64,000 nt of DNA from an uncultured Lachnospiraceae bacterium (GTDB lineage: Bacteria; Bacillota; Clostridia; Lachnospirales; Lachnospiraceae). This document shows, in pieces, positions 26,325 through 33,929 of the stretch (positions within the stretch are counted from its first letter, which is position 1; each line of letters opens with the position of its first letter). The notes under the pieces are model-generated. The model did no database searches and was not told the origin of the DNA. It saw nothing but the letters and a program-made list of their open reading frames with translations. The stretch is taken from contig CACYTU010000003.1 in NCBI GenBank assembly GCA_902777355.1, positions 54,291 to 118,290 of the forward strand, given 5' to 3'. Position numbers and translations under genes: made by a program.

Positions 26325-26468
26325 TGTTACAAGTCACACCCGCACCAAACACTTTACTGTTTGGTGCGGGGCCTGTGGTCTTGACTGTGCTCCAGGGCGT
26401 TTTCCATTGGCCAAAGGTCAATTTGGAATGGAAAACGCCCAGTTACTGGTCACGGTGTGACCAGTAAC
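26325..26468 (+). ncRNA. Candidate structured RNA with mutually exclusive stems
   Basis: Three perfect hairpins lie in a row: 26339-26370 (13-bp stem, CCCGCACCAAACA), 26395-26440 (14-bp stem, GGGCGTTTTCCATT) and 26442-26468 (12-bp stem, GTTACTGGTCAC). In addition 26325-26339 (GTTACAAGTCACACC) can pair with 26454-26468 (GGTGTGACCAGTAAC, two mismatches), closing a junction around the first two hairpins and excluding the third. The strand is unproven, since perfect hairpins work both ways. Plus is suggested by the gene at 26744. No known family recognised. Confidence 0.45.
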
Positions 26469-26743
26469 GATATGTTTTCCTGGCTGCCGGCGAAAGGCCG
26501 GATTTAGTTTACGCCGGAAAAAAACTGAGTTATCATATTCTTGTAAAATTTGTGAGCAAATTTCCACACTCATATGATTAAACTGCGCACTGCTTTGCTC
26601 CGCAGCTCCCGGGGTTCTCTGCACAGCCCCGGATCAGTTCTTATGCGAAATCAGGAAATTTCCGTAAACAGCACTGCAGCAGGCTGCTCCCACAGCCTGT
26701 ATGCAGTGGATTTAAGCCTGCAGCAAACGAAAGGTTGGAATTT

Positions 26744-28162
26744 ATGAAAAAAGAACCCGGGACTCCGGTACATTTTTCCCGCTTTCCCCTGCCCGGCCAG
26801 CGAATCCTGCGTTCCGTCATCTCCGTGTGGCTCTGCATAGTCGTCTATTATCTCCGGGGCAGGAGGGGCGAACCCTTCTATTCCATCATCGCCGCTCTCC
26901 AGTGCATACAGCCCTACTCCTCAAGCATGCTGAGCGAGGGCAGGGACAGGATCATCGGCACTTTCATCGGCGCCTTCTGGGGAGCTGCTATAGTGTTTTC
27001 AGAACTGCTTCCCATTGGCGGCAGCTTCGAGACAGCCCTCATCCACTACTCTCTGCTGGGGCTCCTGACCGGACTGGTAATCTACTCTACAGTTCTCCTC
27101 AAAATTCCCCAATATGCCCTTTTTTCCGCCATGGTATTTCTGGGTATTTCCATGTATCATCTGGAGGACGCAAATCCATACATCCATGTTTTCAACCGCA
27201 CCATGGACACGATCATAGGCGTCGTAATCGCCATTCTGGTCAACTCCGTTCACCTGCCCAGAACGCGGGACCGGCAGACTCTGTTTGTATCCGGAATCGA
27301 CCACGTTCTCTTCCGCGAGGACCGTCAGCTTTCCAGATATACAACTGTCGAGCTCAACCGCTTTCTGGATGACGGGATGCGCTTTACCGTCTCCACCAAA
27401 CAGACACCGGCCACGGTCAGGGAACTCCTCTCCGAAATCAATCTCCGCCTTCCCATCATCGCTATGGACGGGGCTGTTCTGTACAATCTCAATTCCATGC
27501 GATATATCCGGACTGTCAAAATGAGTCCGAATCTGGTCACACTGGTGACAGATTTCCTCCACAGTAAAGGATTTCCTTTTTTTATAAATACCGTGCAGGA
27601 CGACCTCCTTGTCATTTATTTTAAAGATTATAAAGACCTGATTCTGGAAGATGTCAAGGACGTGCATCACAATACAGAAAAGCACACCGAAGACCCTGAT
27701 TTCAGCCTTTCCAAATCCGCCTATCTTTCCATGGCAAAGCTGTACCGTAAAAAGCGGGTCTCCCCCTACCGCAACTATGTGCGTACGGACAATGCGGTCA
27801 CCAGGGATGTCGTATATATCCTCGTCATAGACAGGGAAGAAAATATAGACCGGCTGCACCATGCTCTTATGGCACAGCCCTGGGCTGACCGCTGCCGGAC
27901 CAACTTTGATACTTTCGACTGTGATGAAGACGAAAAAATCATGCGCATCTATACAGCCGGGGCGACACGCGCCAACATGCTGGAACATCTGCAGAGATAC
28001 GCCGGAGCTCCCCGCGTCATCACTTTTGACAAGAGCAGGGTTTACTCCAGTGAAAACAATATCTATATCGAGGATCCAGGCCGGGACAGCGTCGTAAAAG
28101 AACTGAAAAAGCGCTTTGCGCCGGTCAGCCTCAGAGGCTGGAAAAATATTTTTCATCTGTAA
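26744..28162 (+). CDS. FUSC/aromatic-acid-exporter-like membrane domain fused to a degenerate HAD (Cof-type) domain
   Basis: 472 residues. Residues 1-160 hold about five membrane segments with the ArAE/FUSC pattern (FYSIIAALQCIQPYSSSM, GTFIGAFWGAAIVF). The remainder aligns by pattern with Cof-type HAD phosphatases: TLFVSGIDHVLF corresponds to motif I (normally DxDGTL), then LNRFLDDGMRFTVSTKQTP and a DGAVLYN cap region. The motif I nucleophile Asp is Gly here, so phosphatase activity is unlikely, and this part may be a sensor. The start is the ATG at 26744 with AAAGG upstream. Substrate unknown. Confidence 0.78.
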   Translation: MKKEPGTPVHFSRFPLPGQRILRSVISVWLCIVVYYLRGRRGEPFYSIIAALQCIQPYSSSMLSEGRDRIIGTFIGAFWGAAIVFSELLPIGGSFETALIHYSLLGLLTGLVIYSTVLLKIPQYALFSAMVFLGISMYHLEDANPYIHVFNRTMDTIIGVVIAILVNSVHLPRTRDRQTLFVSGIDHVLFREDRQLSRYTTVELNRFLDDGMRFTVSTKQTPATVRELLSEINLRLPIIAMDGAVLYNLNSMRYIRTVKMSPNLVTLVTDFLHSKGFPFFINTVQDDLLVIYFKDYKDLILEDVKDVHHNTEKHTEDPDFSLSKSAYLSMAKLYRKKRVSPYRNYVRTDNAVTRDVVYILVIDREENIDRLHHALMAQPWADRCRTNFDTFDCDEDEKIMRIYTAGATRANMLEHLQRYAGAPRVITFDKSRVYSSENNIYIEDPGRDSVVKELKKRFAPVSLRGWKNIFHL

Positions 28163-28168
28163 AAAATG

Positions 28169-28213
28169 ACAGAGGCGGTCCCTGCTGCCCTCTGTCCCCG
28201 ACCGGCCTGTGTC
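28169..28213 (+). repeat. Interspersed palindromic element, copy E
   Basis: Module 1 (GACAGAGGCGGTCC / CTGCCCTCTGTC hairpin) with the CCCCGACCGGCCTG linker. Module 2 is lost. It lies in the 55-bp gap between convergent genes and may act as a factor-independent stop, although a T-run is lacking. Confidence 0.6.
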
Positions 28214-28217
28214 CCTT

Positions 28218-28613
28218 TCATTTCGAAAGCAGTCCTTGCCTGACCCATCCGGCTGCTTCTCTGTCCGCGGGAAGCCAGTCCACACTGTCTATGGTTTCGG
28301 CAGTCAGCCATTTCGAAGCCCTGGCCTCTCTGAGCGTGAGATTCCCGCTCTCGATCCTGCACCAGAAGCAGTCCATGGACAGATGAAAGGCAGGATAATC
28401 ATATTCGATCGTACCGATCAGTTCTCCGACCCGGATCCTGGTGTCCAGTTCCTCTTCTATCTCCCGCGCCAGAGCTTCCTGAGGAGTTTCCCCCGGTTCG
28501 ATTTTTCCTCCGGGAAACTCCCACTGTCCTTTATAATCTCCATATCCCCTCGCTGTCGCGAAGACCCGTTCCCCGTCTCTGATCACTGCTGCCGCAACCC
28601 TGATTGTTTTCAT
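28218..28613 (-). CDS. MutT-type Nudix hydrolase (8-oxo-dGTP diphosphatase-like)
   Basis: 131 residues. The Nudix box is intact: GGKIEPGETPQEALAREIEE followed by ELDTRI, matching GX5EX7REUXEEXGU. The N-terminal AAAVIRDGERVFATARGYGDYKGQWEFPGG pattern and short length match MutT/YtkD-like enzymes that cleanse oxidised nucleotides. Transcribed alone, convergent with the FUSC-HAD gene. Confidence 0.9.
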   Translation of the reverse strand: MKTIRVAAAVIRDGERVFATARGYGDYKGQWEFPGGKIEPGETPQEALAREIEEELDTRIRVGELIGTIEYDYPAFHLSMDCFWCRIESGNLTLREARASKWLTAETIDSVDWLPADREAAGWVRQGLLSK

Positions 28614-28999
28614 TTTTTTCTACCCGCTTAACTTATCTTTCTGCCTTACCTGATTTGTGTTTTTTGAGTCTCATATTTCGTAACTGTCCGCCCGATACTG
28701 TCTCATCCATGGTAATATTTTTTCATGAACCTGTGAACGGTATGATTGCATATTGTTGATTTCATTCTCCCAAAATCCATTGGAGACTGTCCATGAAAAA
28801 GCCCGCGGAAAGAGGAAAACGCTACGAAAATGTCTTTTTCCCGGGAATCCTGTGCCATTAATGGCCTTCTTTTCGGAAAATGGCAAAAATTTATCATTCT
28901 GAAAAGACTATATGCGAAAAAATACGTTATACTAAGATATACCAAGCCGAAAATCCTGTATAACAAAAACGCAATAATCGAAGATAACGAAAAGAACTT
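28614..28999. other. Divergent intergenic region mutT / degV
   Basis: 386 bp, A/T-rich. A TATACT hexamer at 28928-28933 is a possible -10 box for degV, but no good -35 is present. Nothing else recognisable. Confidence 0.45.
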
Positions 29000-29830
29000 A
29001 TGAAAATCATTACAAACACCGCCTCCTCCCTCACACAGGAAGAGGGAAAAAAGCTCGGCATTTCAATCATTCCGGTATCGGTCTCCCTGGGCGGCAGATC
29101 ACTGCGCGACTATACCGACATCACTTCTGATGAATATGTAAAACTGCTCCACGGAGATGAGATGCCTGTATCCTCCCAGCCTTCTCTCGGAGATATGCTG
29201 CAGGAGCTGGAGGGCATCGACGAAGATGTGATCATGCTGACCGTTGCCGACGGTCTCTCCGGAGAATACTCTACTGCTATGAGTCTGCGGGAAAGACTGC
29301 CCAACAGAGACAGAATATTCGTGATCAATTCCCGCTCTCTGGCCGGCCCCCTAAGATACATGGCCGTAAAAGCAGCGGGGCTCAGGGACCGGGGCATCTC
29401 TACAAAAGAGATCGTCTCCCAGATCCGGGCATGTGCCCGGTCGACCATATCTTATGTGATCCCGGCCGATTTTAATTATCTTCGCAAGAGCGGACGGATC
29501 ACAAACATGACCTCCCGGATTGGCAGCGCCCTGCATCTTCTCCCTGTGCTCACACAGACTCAGGACCATCTCAGGATTTCCTTTATGACCGTGCGCAGGA
29601 CCTGGAAATCCGCTGTTGGCACGATCATCTCCAGCCTGAAAGAAACAGGTGTAGATGAACAGTGCCTGATTAGTATTGCCTACGCCGATAAAAAAGATCT
29701 TGCAGCCAAAGTACGCCGCCAGATCTCTGACAGTTTTCCCCATGTCGAGTGCGAAATTCTCCAGCTCTCTCCCTCACTGATCACACACGGAGGTCCCGGC
29801 TGCATCGTCGTTCAGGCAGTCCGCAAATAA
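29000..29830 (+). CDS. DegV family fatty-acid-binding protein
   Basis: 276 residues. DegV/FakB fold with ITNTASSLTQEEGKKLG at the start, PVSSQPSLGDMLQEL (the conserved TSQPS region that contacts the fatty-acid carboxylate) and the C-terminal HGGPGCIVVQ motif. FakB proteins present exogenous fatty acids to the kinase FakA for entry into phospholipid synthesis; the neighbour plsY fits that pathway. The 3' end of the gene is duplicated downstream. Confidence 0.92.
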   Translation: MKIITNTASSLTQEEGKKLGISIIPVSVSLGGRSLRDYTDITSDEYVKLLHGDEMPVSSQPSLGDMLQELEGIDEDVIMLTVADGLSGEYSTAMSLRERLPNRDRIFVINSRSLAGPLRYMAVKAAGLRDRGISTKEIVSQIRACARSTISYVIPADFNYLRKSGRITNMTSRIGSALHLLPVLTQTQDHLRISFMTVRRTWKSAVGTIISSLKETGVDEQCLISIAYADKKDLAAKVRRQISDSFPHVECEILQLSPSLITHGGPGCIVVQAVRK

Positions 29831-29925
29831 GGGAAACGCCTTCACATATTTCTCCCTCCCTTACGCGCGGAGGTCCCGGCCGTATCGCCGTTCAGGCAGT
29901 CCGCTGATGAGGGAAACGACTTCTG
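29788..29925. repeat. 90-bp tandem duplication of the degV 3' end
   Basis: CGGAGGTCCCGGC-TGCATCG-TCGTTCAGGCAGTCCGC plus the stop region at 29788-29840 recurs at 29878 with a few substitutions, again running into GGGAAACG. The second copy reads CCGCTGATGA in place of CCGCAAATAA. Confidence 0.9.
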
Positions 29926-29978
29926 GAAAGGCGGCTCCGGTATGGCTGGATAACATTGAAGCAAAAACGAGGATCATC

Positions 29979-30593
29979 ATGAAACTACTGCTTATTATCA
30001 TAATAGGATATCTGGTGGGTTCTATACCTTTTGCCCTGGTCATAGGAAAAATCTTCTATAAAACTGATATCAGGAATTACGGAAGCGGCAATCTGGGCGG
30101 AGGAAATGCAGGGCGTGTGCTTGGCAAAAGAGCCGGCCTGGGAACGATGGCCCTGGATCTTTTGAAGGTCTCTTTTATCGTGCTGCTGGCGAAACAGGTC
30201 TGCGGCGATGATACCGCAATTGCCCTCGGCGCCCTGGCGGCAGGTCTGGGCCACTGCTATCCGGTCTTTGCCGGATTCAGGGGCGGCAAGGCAGTGGCGG
30301 CCATGTACGGATTCCTGTTTGGCCTCTTCGCTTTCGCCGGACGAAGCCCTCTTTATTTTTTCCTGCCCCTGATAGTATTTCTCATCGTGCTGGTCCCGGG
30401 ACGAATGACCTCCCTGTCAAGCATGGTCTCCACAGTAATAGTCACCCTGTATATCTGTCTGCAGCCGGAAGCCATGATCATCAAAATCGTCCAGGTCATC
30501 TTTGCAGTGCTGATCATCGTGAGACACCGGTCCAATATAGACCGCATGATACACCACAATGAAAACAAAATCTCCTGGCTGCCCAAGCTGTAG
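29979..30593 (+). CDS. plsY: Glycerol-3-phosphate acyltransferase PlsY
   Basis: 204 residues, integral membrane. It transfers acyl groups from acyl-phosphate to sn-glycerol-3-phosphate, the first step of phospholipid synthesis. Motifs are GSGNLGGGNAGR (canonical GSGN-x-G-x-TN), GHCYPVFAGFRGGKAVA and a C-terminal RHRSNI region. The start at 29979 has GAGGATC upstream; an in-frame ATG at 29907 would add a non-conserved leader within the degV duplication. Its own 3' end is tandemly repeated. Confidence 0.95.
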   Translation: MKLLLIIIIGYLVGSIPFALVIGKIFYKTDIRNYGSGNLGGGNAGRVLGKRAGLGTMALDLLKVSFIVLLAKQVCGDDTAIALGALAAGLGHCYPVFAGFRGGKAVAAMYGFLFGLFAFAGRSPLYFFLPLIVFLIVLVPGRMTSLSSMVSTVIVTLYICLQPEAMIIKIVQVIFAVLIIVRHRSNIDRMIHHNENKISWLPKL

Positions 30594-30785
30594 CCCATGA
30601 AGCCTGCTGACTGCTGGCTGTAACCTGCAGCCCATGAAGCCTGCTGACTGCTGACTGTAACCTGCAGCCCACGAAGCCTGCTGACTGCCGCTGTAACCTG
30701 CAGCCCACGAAGCCTGCAGCCTGCCGCTGTAACCTGCAGCCCACGAAGCCTGCAGCCTGCCGCTGTAACCTGCAGCCCATGCAGT
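30588..30785. repeat. 36-bp tandem repeat (6 copies) duplicating the plsY 3' end
   Basis: CTGTAG/CTGTAA plus following bases recurs at 30588 (real plsY stop), 30618, 30655, 30691, 30727 and 30763. Later copies are nearly identical 36-mers containing GTAACCTGCAGCCCACGAAG. Every copy retains an in-frame-like stop triplet after CTG. Confidence 0.93.
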
Positions 30786-30836
30786 ACATATCAGGTACAT
30801 TTCAGTACATTGCACTTGCTGTCTCGCAGCAATAAG

Positions 30837-30920
30837 GCAGAGGCGGCCCCGCCGGCATCTGCAGCCGGCCGGCCAGTGCCGGCCTCAAGGCGGAAAAATT
30901 CATTACACGCGCTGTTCCAC
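30837..30920 (+). repeat. Interspersed palindromic element, copy F
   Basis: Both modules in copy-A order: GCAGAGGCGGCCCCGCC...ATCTGC, the CCGGCC linker, then CAAGGCGGAAAAATTCATTA plus CACGCGCTGTTCCACAA. Confidence 0.7.
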
Positions 30921-30971
30921 AAAAAAACAGAGGTATCACCACACCACATCGGGGTGACGCCTCTGTTTTTT
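30921..30971. terminator. Bidirectional intrinsic terminator
   Basis: AACAGAGGTATCACC pairs with GGGTGACGCCTCTGTT, with A7 on the left and T6 on the right. It lies between plsY (plus) and the small minus-strand operon ending at 31109. Confidence 0.85.
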
Positions 30972-31108
30972 CTTTATCATCTCTGTTTTCCCAGTAGTAC
31001 CTCTTCTGTTTTCCCAGTAGTATCTCTTCTGTTTTCTCAGTAAGTATTATCTCTTTATTATTCCGGGGCCTGTGATCCGTCGCTGCCAAAGCGTCCCTCA
31101 TGTCACAG

Positions 31109-31321
31109 TCAAAGAGGTTTCAGCGCAATCAGCAATACACCCGCGATCAACAGAATCGGCAGAATGTTGAATACAAGTCCGAATGTCACGGCAAAAAAGA
31201 TAGAGAGCACAAAGCCCAGGCCGCTGATCAGCCATCCCAGGACGCGCAGTCCCGCGCCGAAAATCAATCCTATAACTTTTAAGAATACTAAAAGTATGAT
31301 AATTGCGATAAGTGTAATCAT
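31109..31321 (-). CDS. Small hydrophobic membrane protein
   Basis: 70 residues, almost wholly hydrophobic with glycine spacing (LVFLKVIGLIFGAGLRVLGW, FFAVTFGLVFNILPILLIAG), probably two membrane helices. AAAGGAA lies upstream of the ATG. It is the last gene of a three-gene run with the DUF1232-like gene and a small basic protein. Family not recognised. Confidence 0.65.
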   Translation of the reverse strand: MITLIAIIILLVFLKVIGLIFGAGLRVLGWLISGLGFVLSIFFAVTFGLVFNILPILLIAGVLLIALKPL

Positions 31322-31370
31322 TTTTTATTCCTTTCCGGAAAATATTCTTTTCCTGAAGATGCTGCAGTCA

Positions 31371-31556
31371 TCAGTTGTCCAAAGTCCGGTATGCATCGTT
31401 TTTTTCCCGGCCGGTCTGCAGCAGTTTTCTCCTGTTTGCTATCACATATATCAAAAGCATAATCAAATCATCGACAGGACCGGGTGCCAGATCTACCGGT
31501 GAAGCGACATACAATGCCAATACTATCAAAACCAGCACATTGAGCCCGTTTTTCAT
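31371..31556 (-). CDS. DUF1232 (YkvA-like) small membrane protein
   Basis: 61 residues. The motif YVASPVDLAPGPVDDLIMLL matches the DUF1232 signature (P-x-D-x-x-P-x-x-x-DD). YkvA homologues are short membrane-associated proteins of unknown role. GGAGG precedes the ATG, and the start overlaps the stop of the upstream gene by four bases, indicating translational coupling. Confidence 0.75.
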   Translation of the reverse strand: MKNGLNVLVLIVLALYVASPVDLAPGPVDDLIMLLIYVIANRRKLLQTGREKNDAYRTLDN

Positions 31557-31735
31557 AGATCATTCCTCCCCCGCCTCTTCGCGGCGCCGGTATTTGGTTC
31601 CCGGATATCAGAATATGAATATTCCCTTCTCTGCCTTTCGATCACCAGGCCGAGCTGCCGGCAATAAGCAGGATGCCGGTTGATCCGCTCCGTCAGCCTA
31701 AGCATCAGGATCCTTGTTTTTGTATTCATTTCCAT
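31553..31735 (-). CDS. Small basic protein, hypothetical
   Basis: About 60 residues (MEMNTKTRILMLRLTERINR at the start), Arg/Lys-rich. Not recognised. Its reality is supported by the four-base overlap with the DUF1232-like gene. The start is uncertain: ATG at 31735 or 31729, or an upstream in-frame ATG at 31801. Confidence 0.5.
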   Translation of the reverse strand: MEMNTKTRILMLRLTERINRHPAYCRQLGLVIERQRREYSYSDIREPNTGAAKRRGRNDL

Positions 31736-31968
31736 TCCAGTTACCCTTTTCGCCCGGTTTCTATTTTCAGCATATCTCATTGTCACTGCAGCCGGCATCA
31801 CTTATTAAATAGTGCTTTCCGCTCTGCAAGAAAAGAATAATACCATCCGCAAAGACAATAAACTGCCGGAAGGGAGAAATAGGACATACTTTTTATGTAA
31901 AAACGGAGAAAAGCTGATCATTTTCTCTGGCCGGCGGGGCAGGCAGAGTCCTGCCATTCCAGCCATTT

Positions 31969-32478
31969 TTATTTCGACATATATTTCTCGTATAATTCCC
32001 GGTTGATGGCGCCGCTGGCAAGCATCTGCTCCGACCAGAGCTGGAGAGTTTCGACCGTTATGGATATTCTTTCCAGAGTCTTCTGAATCTCTACAAAATC
32101 TGCTATCTCGTTGGTCTGAATCTCTCCGTCCGCAGTGATCTCAATCAGACGCTCCTGCTGTTTCTGCGCCACATTGAGAGCCGCAAGCATCTCCAGCACA
32201 ATTCTGGACAGATCCTTGACCTGAATCTCAGGAACGTACTGCTGCCCGATCGGGCATTCGTTTGCGCAGTAATAGTTGCAAAGCTGAGGAGCTTTGTACC
32301 CCTCTGCCATCAGGAGAACTTCATCCGGGTGCGGCAGTGAGCGCTCATTTTCAATCTTCTCAATGCGGTCCGCTGTGAGTCCTCCCAGAGTCTCGCTGGC
32401 CTCTTCGCGGGTGAGTCCGAGCTGCTCCCTGTAGCGGAAATAAATGTTCTTGTTTTCTTTGGTTGATGCTCTTGCCAT
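31969..32478 (-). CDS. HTH (XRE-like) transcriptional regulator
   Basis: 169 residues. Residues about 15-50 form a helix-turn-helix (YREQLGLTREEASETLGGLT, RIEKIENERS). A Cys motif CNYYCANECPIG and a long helical C-terminus follow. The start at 32478 is set by GGAGGAG just upstream; an in-frame ATG at 32553 would add residues read from 9-bp repeats of the leader. It is divergent from the operator-flanked promoter at 32886, which makes it a candidate (unproven) regulator of the downstream pair. Confidence 0.8.
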   Translation of the reverse strand: MARASTKENKNIYFRYREQLGLTREEASETLGGLTADRIEKIENERSLPHPDEVLLMAEGYKAPQLCNYYCANECPIGQQYVPEIQVKDLSRIVLEMLAALNVAQKQQERLIEITADGEIQTNEIADFVEIQKTLERISITVETLQLWSEQMLASGAINRELYEKYMSK

Positions 32479-32551
32479 AAACTCCTCCGTGAACCTGTTC
32501 ACGTCAACAATCTGTTTTCTGCTTTTCTGCTTTTCTGCTTTTCTGAATACC

Positions 32552-32580
32552 ATTATCTAATGGTCACTCGATATTATCAA
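32552..32580 (-). promoter_or_regulatory. Promoter of the HTH regulator
   Basis: On the minus strand TTGATA (32580-32575) and GATAAT (32557-32552) are separated by 17 bp, about 75 bp upstream of the start codon. Confidence 0.65.
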
Positions 32581-32645
32581 CTTGTCTCCGCAAAATCAAG
32601 CGGTTCCGCTGCATCCGGGGATATCCGTTTACTCCCTATTGAGGC

Positions 32646-32766
32646 GTGAGCAGATCAGAAACTCGCGAAAATCGCATTCCAATGCGCTTAAGCGCGCGAT
32701 TTTGGCTGTGAAGCCCGGGGGTTCCCGCTAAAACCGCTCACCACCACTCGAAAGCGCATCGAGTTC
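32646..32766. other. Structured intergenic element of unknown type
   Basis: GTGAGC (32646) pairs with GCTCAC (32736). Between them AAAATCGC / GCGATTTT encloses CGCATTCCAATGCG and the perfect palindrome GCGCTTAAGCGC, followed by a G-rich CCCGGGGGTTCCCGC. A further ACTCGA...TCGAGT hairpin follows. No match to a known RNA family was recognised. Confidence 0.4.
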
Positions 32767-32861
32767 CCTTCCGTTCTGAAAAGTAACCACCCGACATATT
32801 TTTTTGCTTGTCAGAGTGTTTTCCTCAAATGAAATCGCAGTTTTTTATGAGTTCAAAAAAT

Positions 32862-32878
32862 ATAGTCAATGTGACTAT
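32862..32878. promoter_or_regulatory. Operator-like palindrome 1
   Basis: ATAGTCA-ATG-TGACTAT: perfect 7-bp inverted arms with a 3-bp spacer, ending 7 bp before the -35 box at 32886. Confidence 0.7.
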
Positions 32879-32885
32879 TATTATA

Positions 32886-32914
32886 TTGACATACCGGAAC
32901 CGGCGTGATAGATT
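32886..32914 (+). promoter_or_regulatory. Promoter of the 33081-35006 pair
   Basis: TTGACA (32886-32891) and TAGATT (32909-32914) are spaced by 17 bp and flanked on both sides by the same palindromic operator. The predicted leader is about 160 nt. Confidence 0.7.
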
Positions 32915-32918
32915 ATTT

Positions 32919-32935
32919 ATAGTCAATATGACTAT
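32919..32935. promoter_or_regulatory. Operator-like palindrome 2
   Basis: ATAGTCA-ATA-TGACTAT, identical arms to palindrome 1, placed at about the transcription start. Centre distance to palindrome 1 is 57 bp. Binding here would block initiation. Confidence 0.75.
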
Positions 32936-33080
32936 TATTCAGATATTCATTAATCACTTCACGGGACCGGGGCTGCCGGAAGCATTTCTCCCGCGGAAAA
33001 CGGAACCGGGCAGAGTTTTTAAAAAAGATTTCAAAAGAGTTTTTTAAGGAGCGTGAAAGAACATTTAAAGGAGGAATGAG

Positions 33081-33719
33081 ATGAGCAATATGTTTGATGG
33101 AATGTTCATGAAAGTTCAGAAGGGTTTGTGCATGCTTTCTCCCTGCGGAATCGCGGTCAAAACCTCCGCGGGATACCGCAGCTACAATGTGAAGACAGGT
33201 AAGCTCCGCAACTGCGACAATATGGTATTCAGTTTCGGGGACGGGATGTTTTTCGTAATTCCCGCTTCCAGGGTAAAGCCGGGAGATATCATCCTGGCAG
33301 GAGGAAAGCCTGCCTGCGTCAGGCAGGCCGGAACAGACAGCATCGAAGTGATCAACTACGAGACCGCAAGAGTGGAGACCATCCTCCCCGAGCGTCATAT
33401 GTTTATGGGAAACACATGGTTCTACGGAAAGATCGTCTCCCTGTTCGGGGACGGCGCCTCCATCGGAGGTAAGGGAAATATCACCAGAATGATGAAATTC
33501 ATGATGATGAGCAGCCTCTTCGAAAACAGCGGTTCAATGGCTGCAGGGGGAGGCGGCGGAAACGGCGGTCAGGAGGGCGGAATGAATATGCTGCTCCCTC
33601 TTCTGCTGATGAAGGGCGGTGGATTTGACGATCTTTTCAGCGGTCTTTTCGAGGAGGATGAAGCGGAGGATACAGATTCCGGTCCTGACGATGATATGGA
33701 TGAGGACACATTGTTTTAA
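33081..33719 (+). CDS. Conserved-looking hypothetical protein with Gly/Met-rich and acidic tail
   Basis: 212 residues, not recognised. The N-terminal half is beta-rich (CGIAVKTSAGYRSYNVKTGK, FVIPASRVKPGDIILAGGKP), suggesting a barrel or SH3-like fold. The second half has MMKFMMMSSLFENSGS, a Gly-rich linker GGGGGNGGQEGG and an acidic end. Strong AAAGGAGG. The next gene encodes a vWA-type protein from the same promoter, so the two probably work together. No signal peptide. Confidence 0.7.
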   Translation: MSNMFDGMFMKVQKGLCMLSPCGIAVKTSAGYRSYNVKTGKLRNCDNMVFSFGDGMFFVIPASRVKPGDIILAGGKPACVRQAGTDSIEVINYETARVETILPERHMFMGNTWFYGKIVSLFGDGASIGGKGNITRMMKFMMMSSLFENSGSMAAGGGGGNGGQEGGMNMLLPLLLMKGGGFDDLFSGLFEEDEAEDTDSGPDDDMDEDTLF

Positions 33720-33891
33720 TAGAGACCAGGCCGCGGGCCGGGCACACAGCACCGGTCCCAAAGGCCGGACACATGATAAAGACACATTGTTAATAGAGGA
33801 CCGGCCGCGGGCCGGGCACATGATAAAGACACTTTTTTCTAGAAGACTGGCCGCAGGCAGGGCACACAGCACCGGTCCCAAAGGCCAGGCA
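33699..33891. repeat. Tandem repeats duplicating the 3' end of the 33081 gene
   Basis: GATGAGGACACATTGTTTTA (gene end) recurs as GATAAAGACACATTGTTAAT at 33775 and GATAAAGACACTTTTTT at 33822. Each is followed by GA-CC/TGG-CCGC-GGC-GGGCACA. The first and third copies also share CACAGCACCGGTCCCAAAGG. Confidence 0.85.
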
Positions 33892-33929
33892 AGTCATACA
33901 TATATGATTCATGCACAGGAGGTATAAAA

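Larger units (their letters stand above)
25997..26743. other. Long intergenic region with repeats, terminator and multi-hairpin structure
   Basis: 747 bp. It holds three non-coding copies of the 64-bp repeat, an intrinsic terminator (26209-26252), the multi-hairpin candidate RNA (26325-26468) and about 270 bp with no further structure before the FUSC-HAD gene. Confidence 0.75.
30594..31108. other. Intergenic region downstream of plsY
   Basis: 515 bp: plsY-derived repeats, palindromic element F, a bidirectional terminator, and three 23-bp copies of CTGTTTTCCCAGTAGTA-type sequence at 30983, 31006 and 31029. No gene. Confidence 0.7.
32479..33080. other. Divergent intergenic region with two promoters and a structured element
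   Basis: 602 bp. It holds 9-bp repeats (TTTTCTGC) at 32516-32543 in the HTH leader, the HTH promoter, the structured element 32646-32766 and the operator-flanked plus promoter. Confidence 0.7.

Noticed and set aside
26999-28285. Minus-strand frame opposite the FUSC-HAD gene
   Set aside because: Antisense shadow; the plus strand has membrane helices, HAD pattern and a ribosome-binding site.
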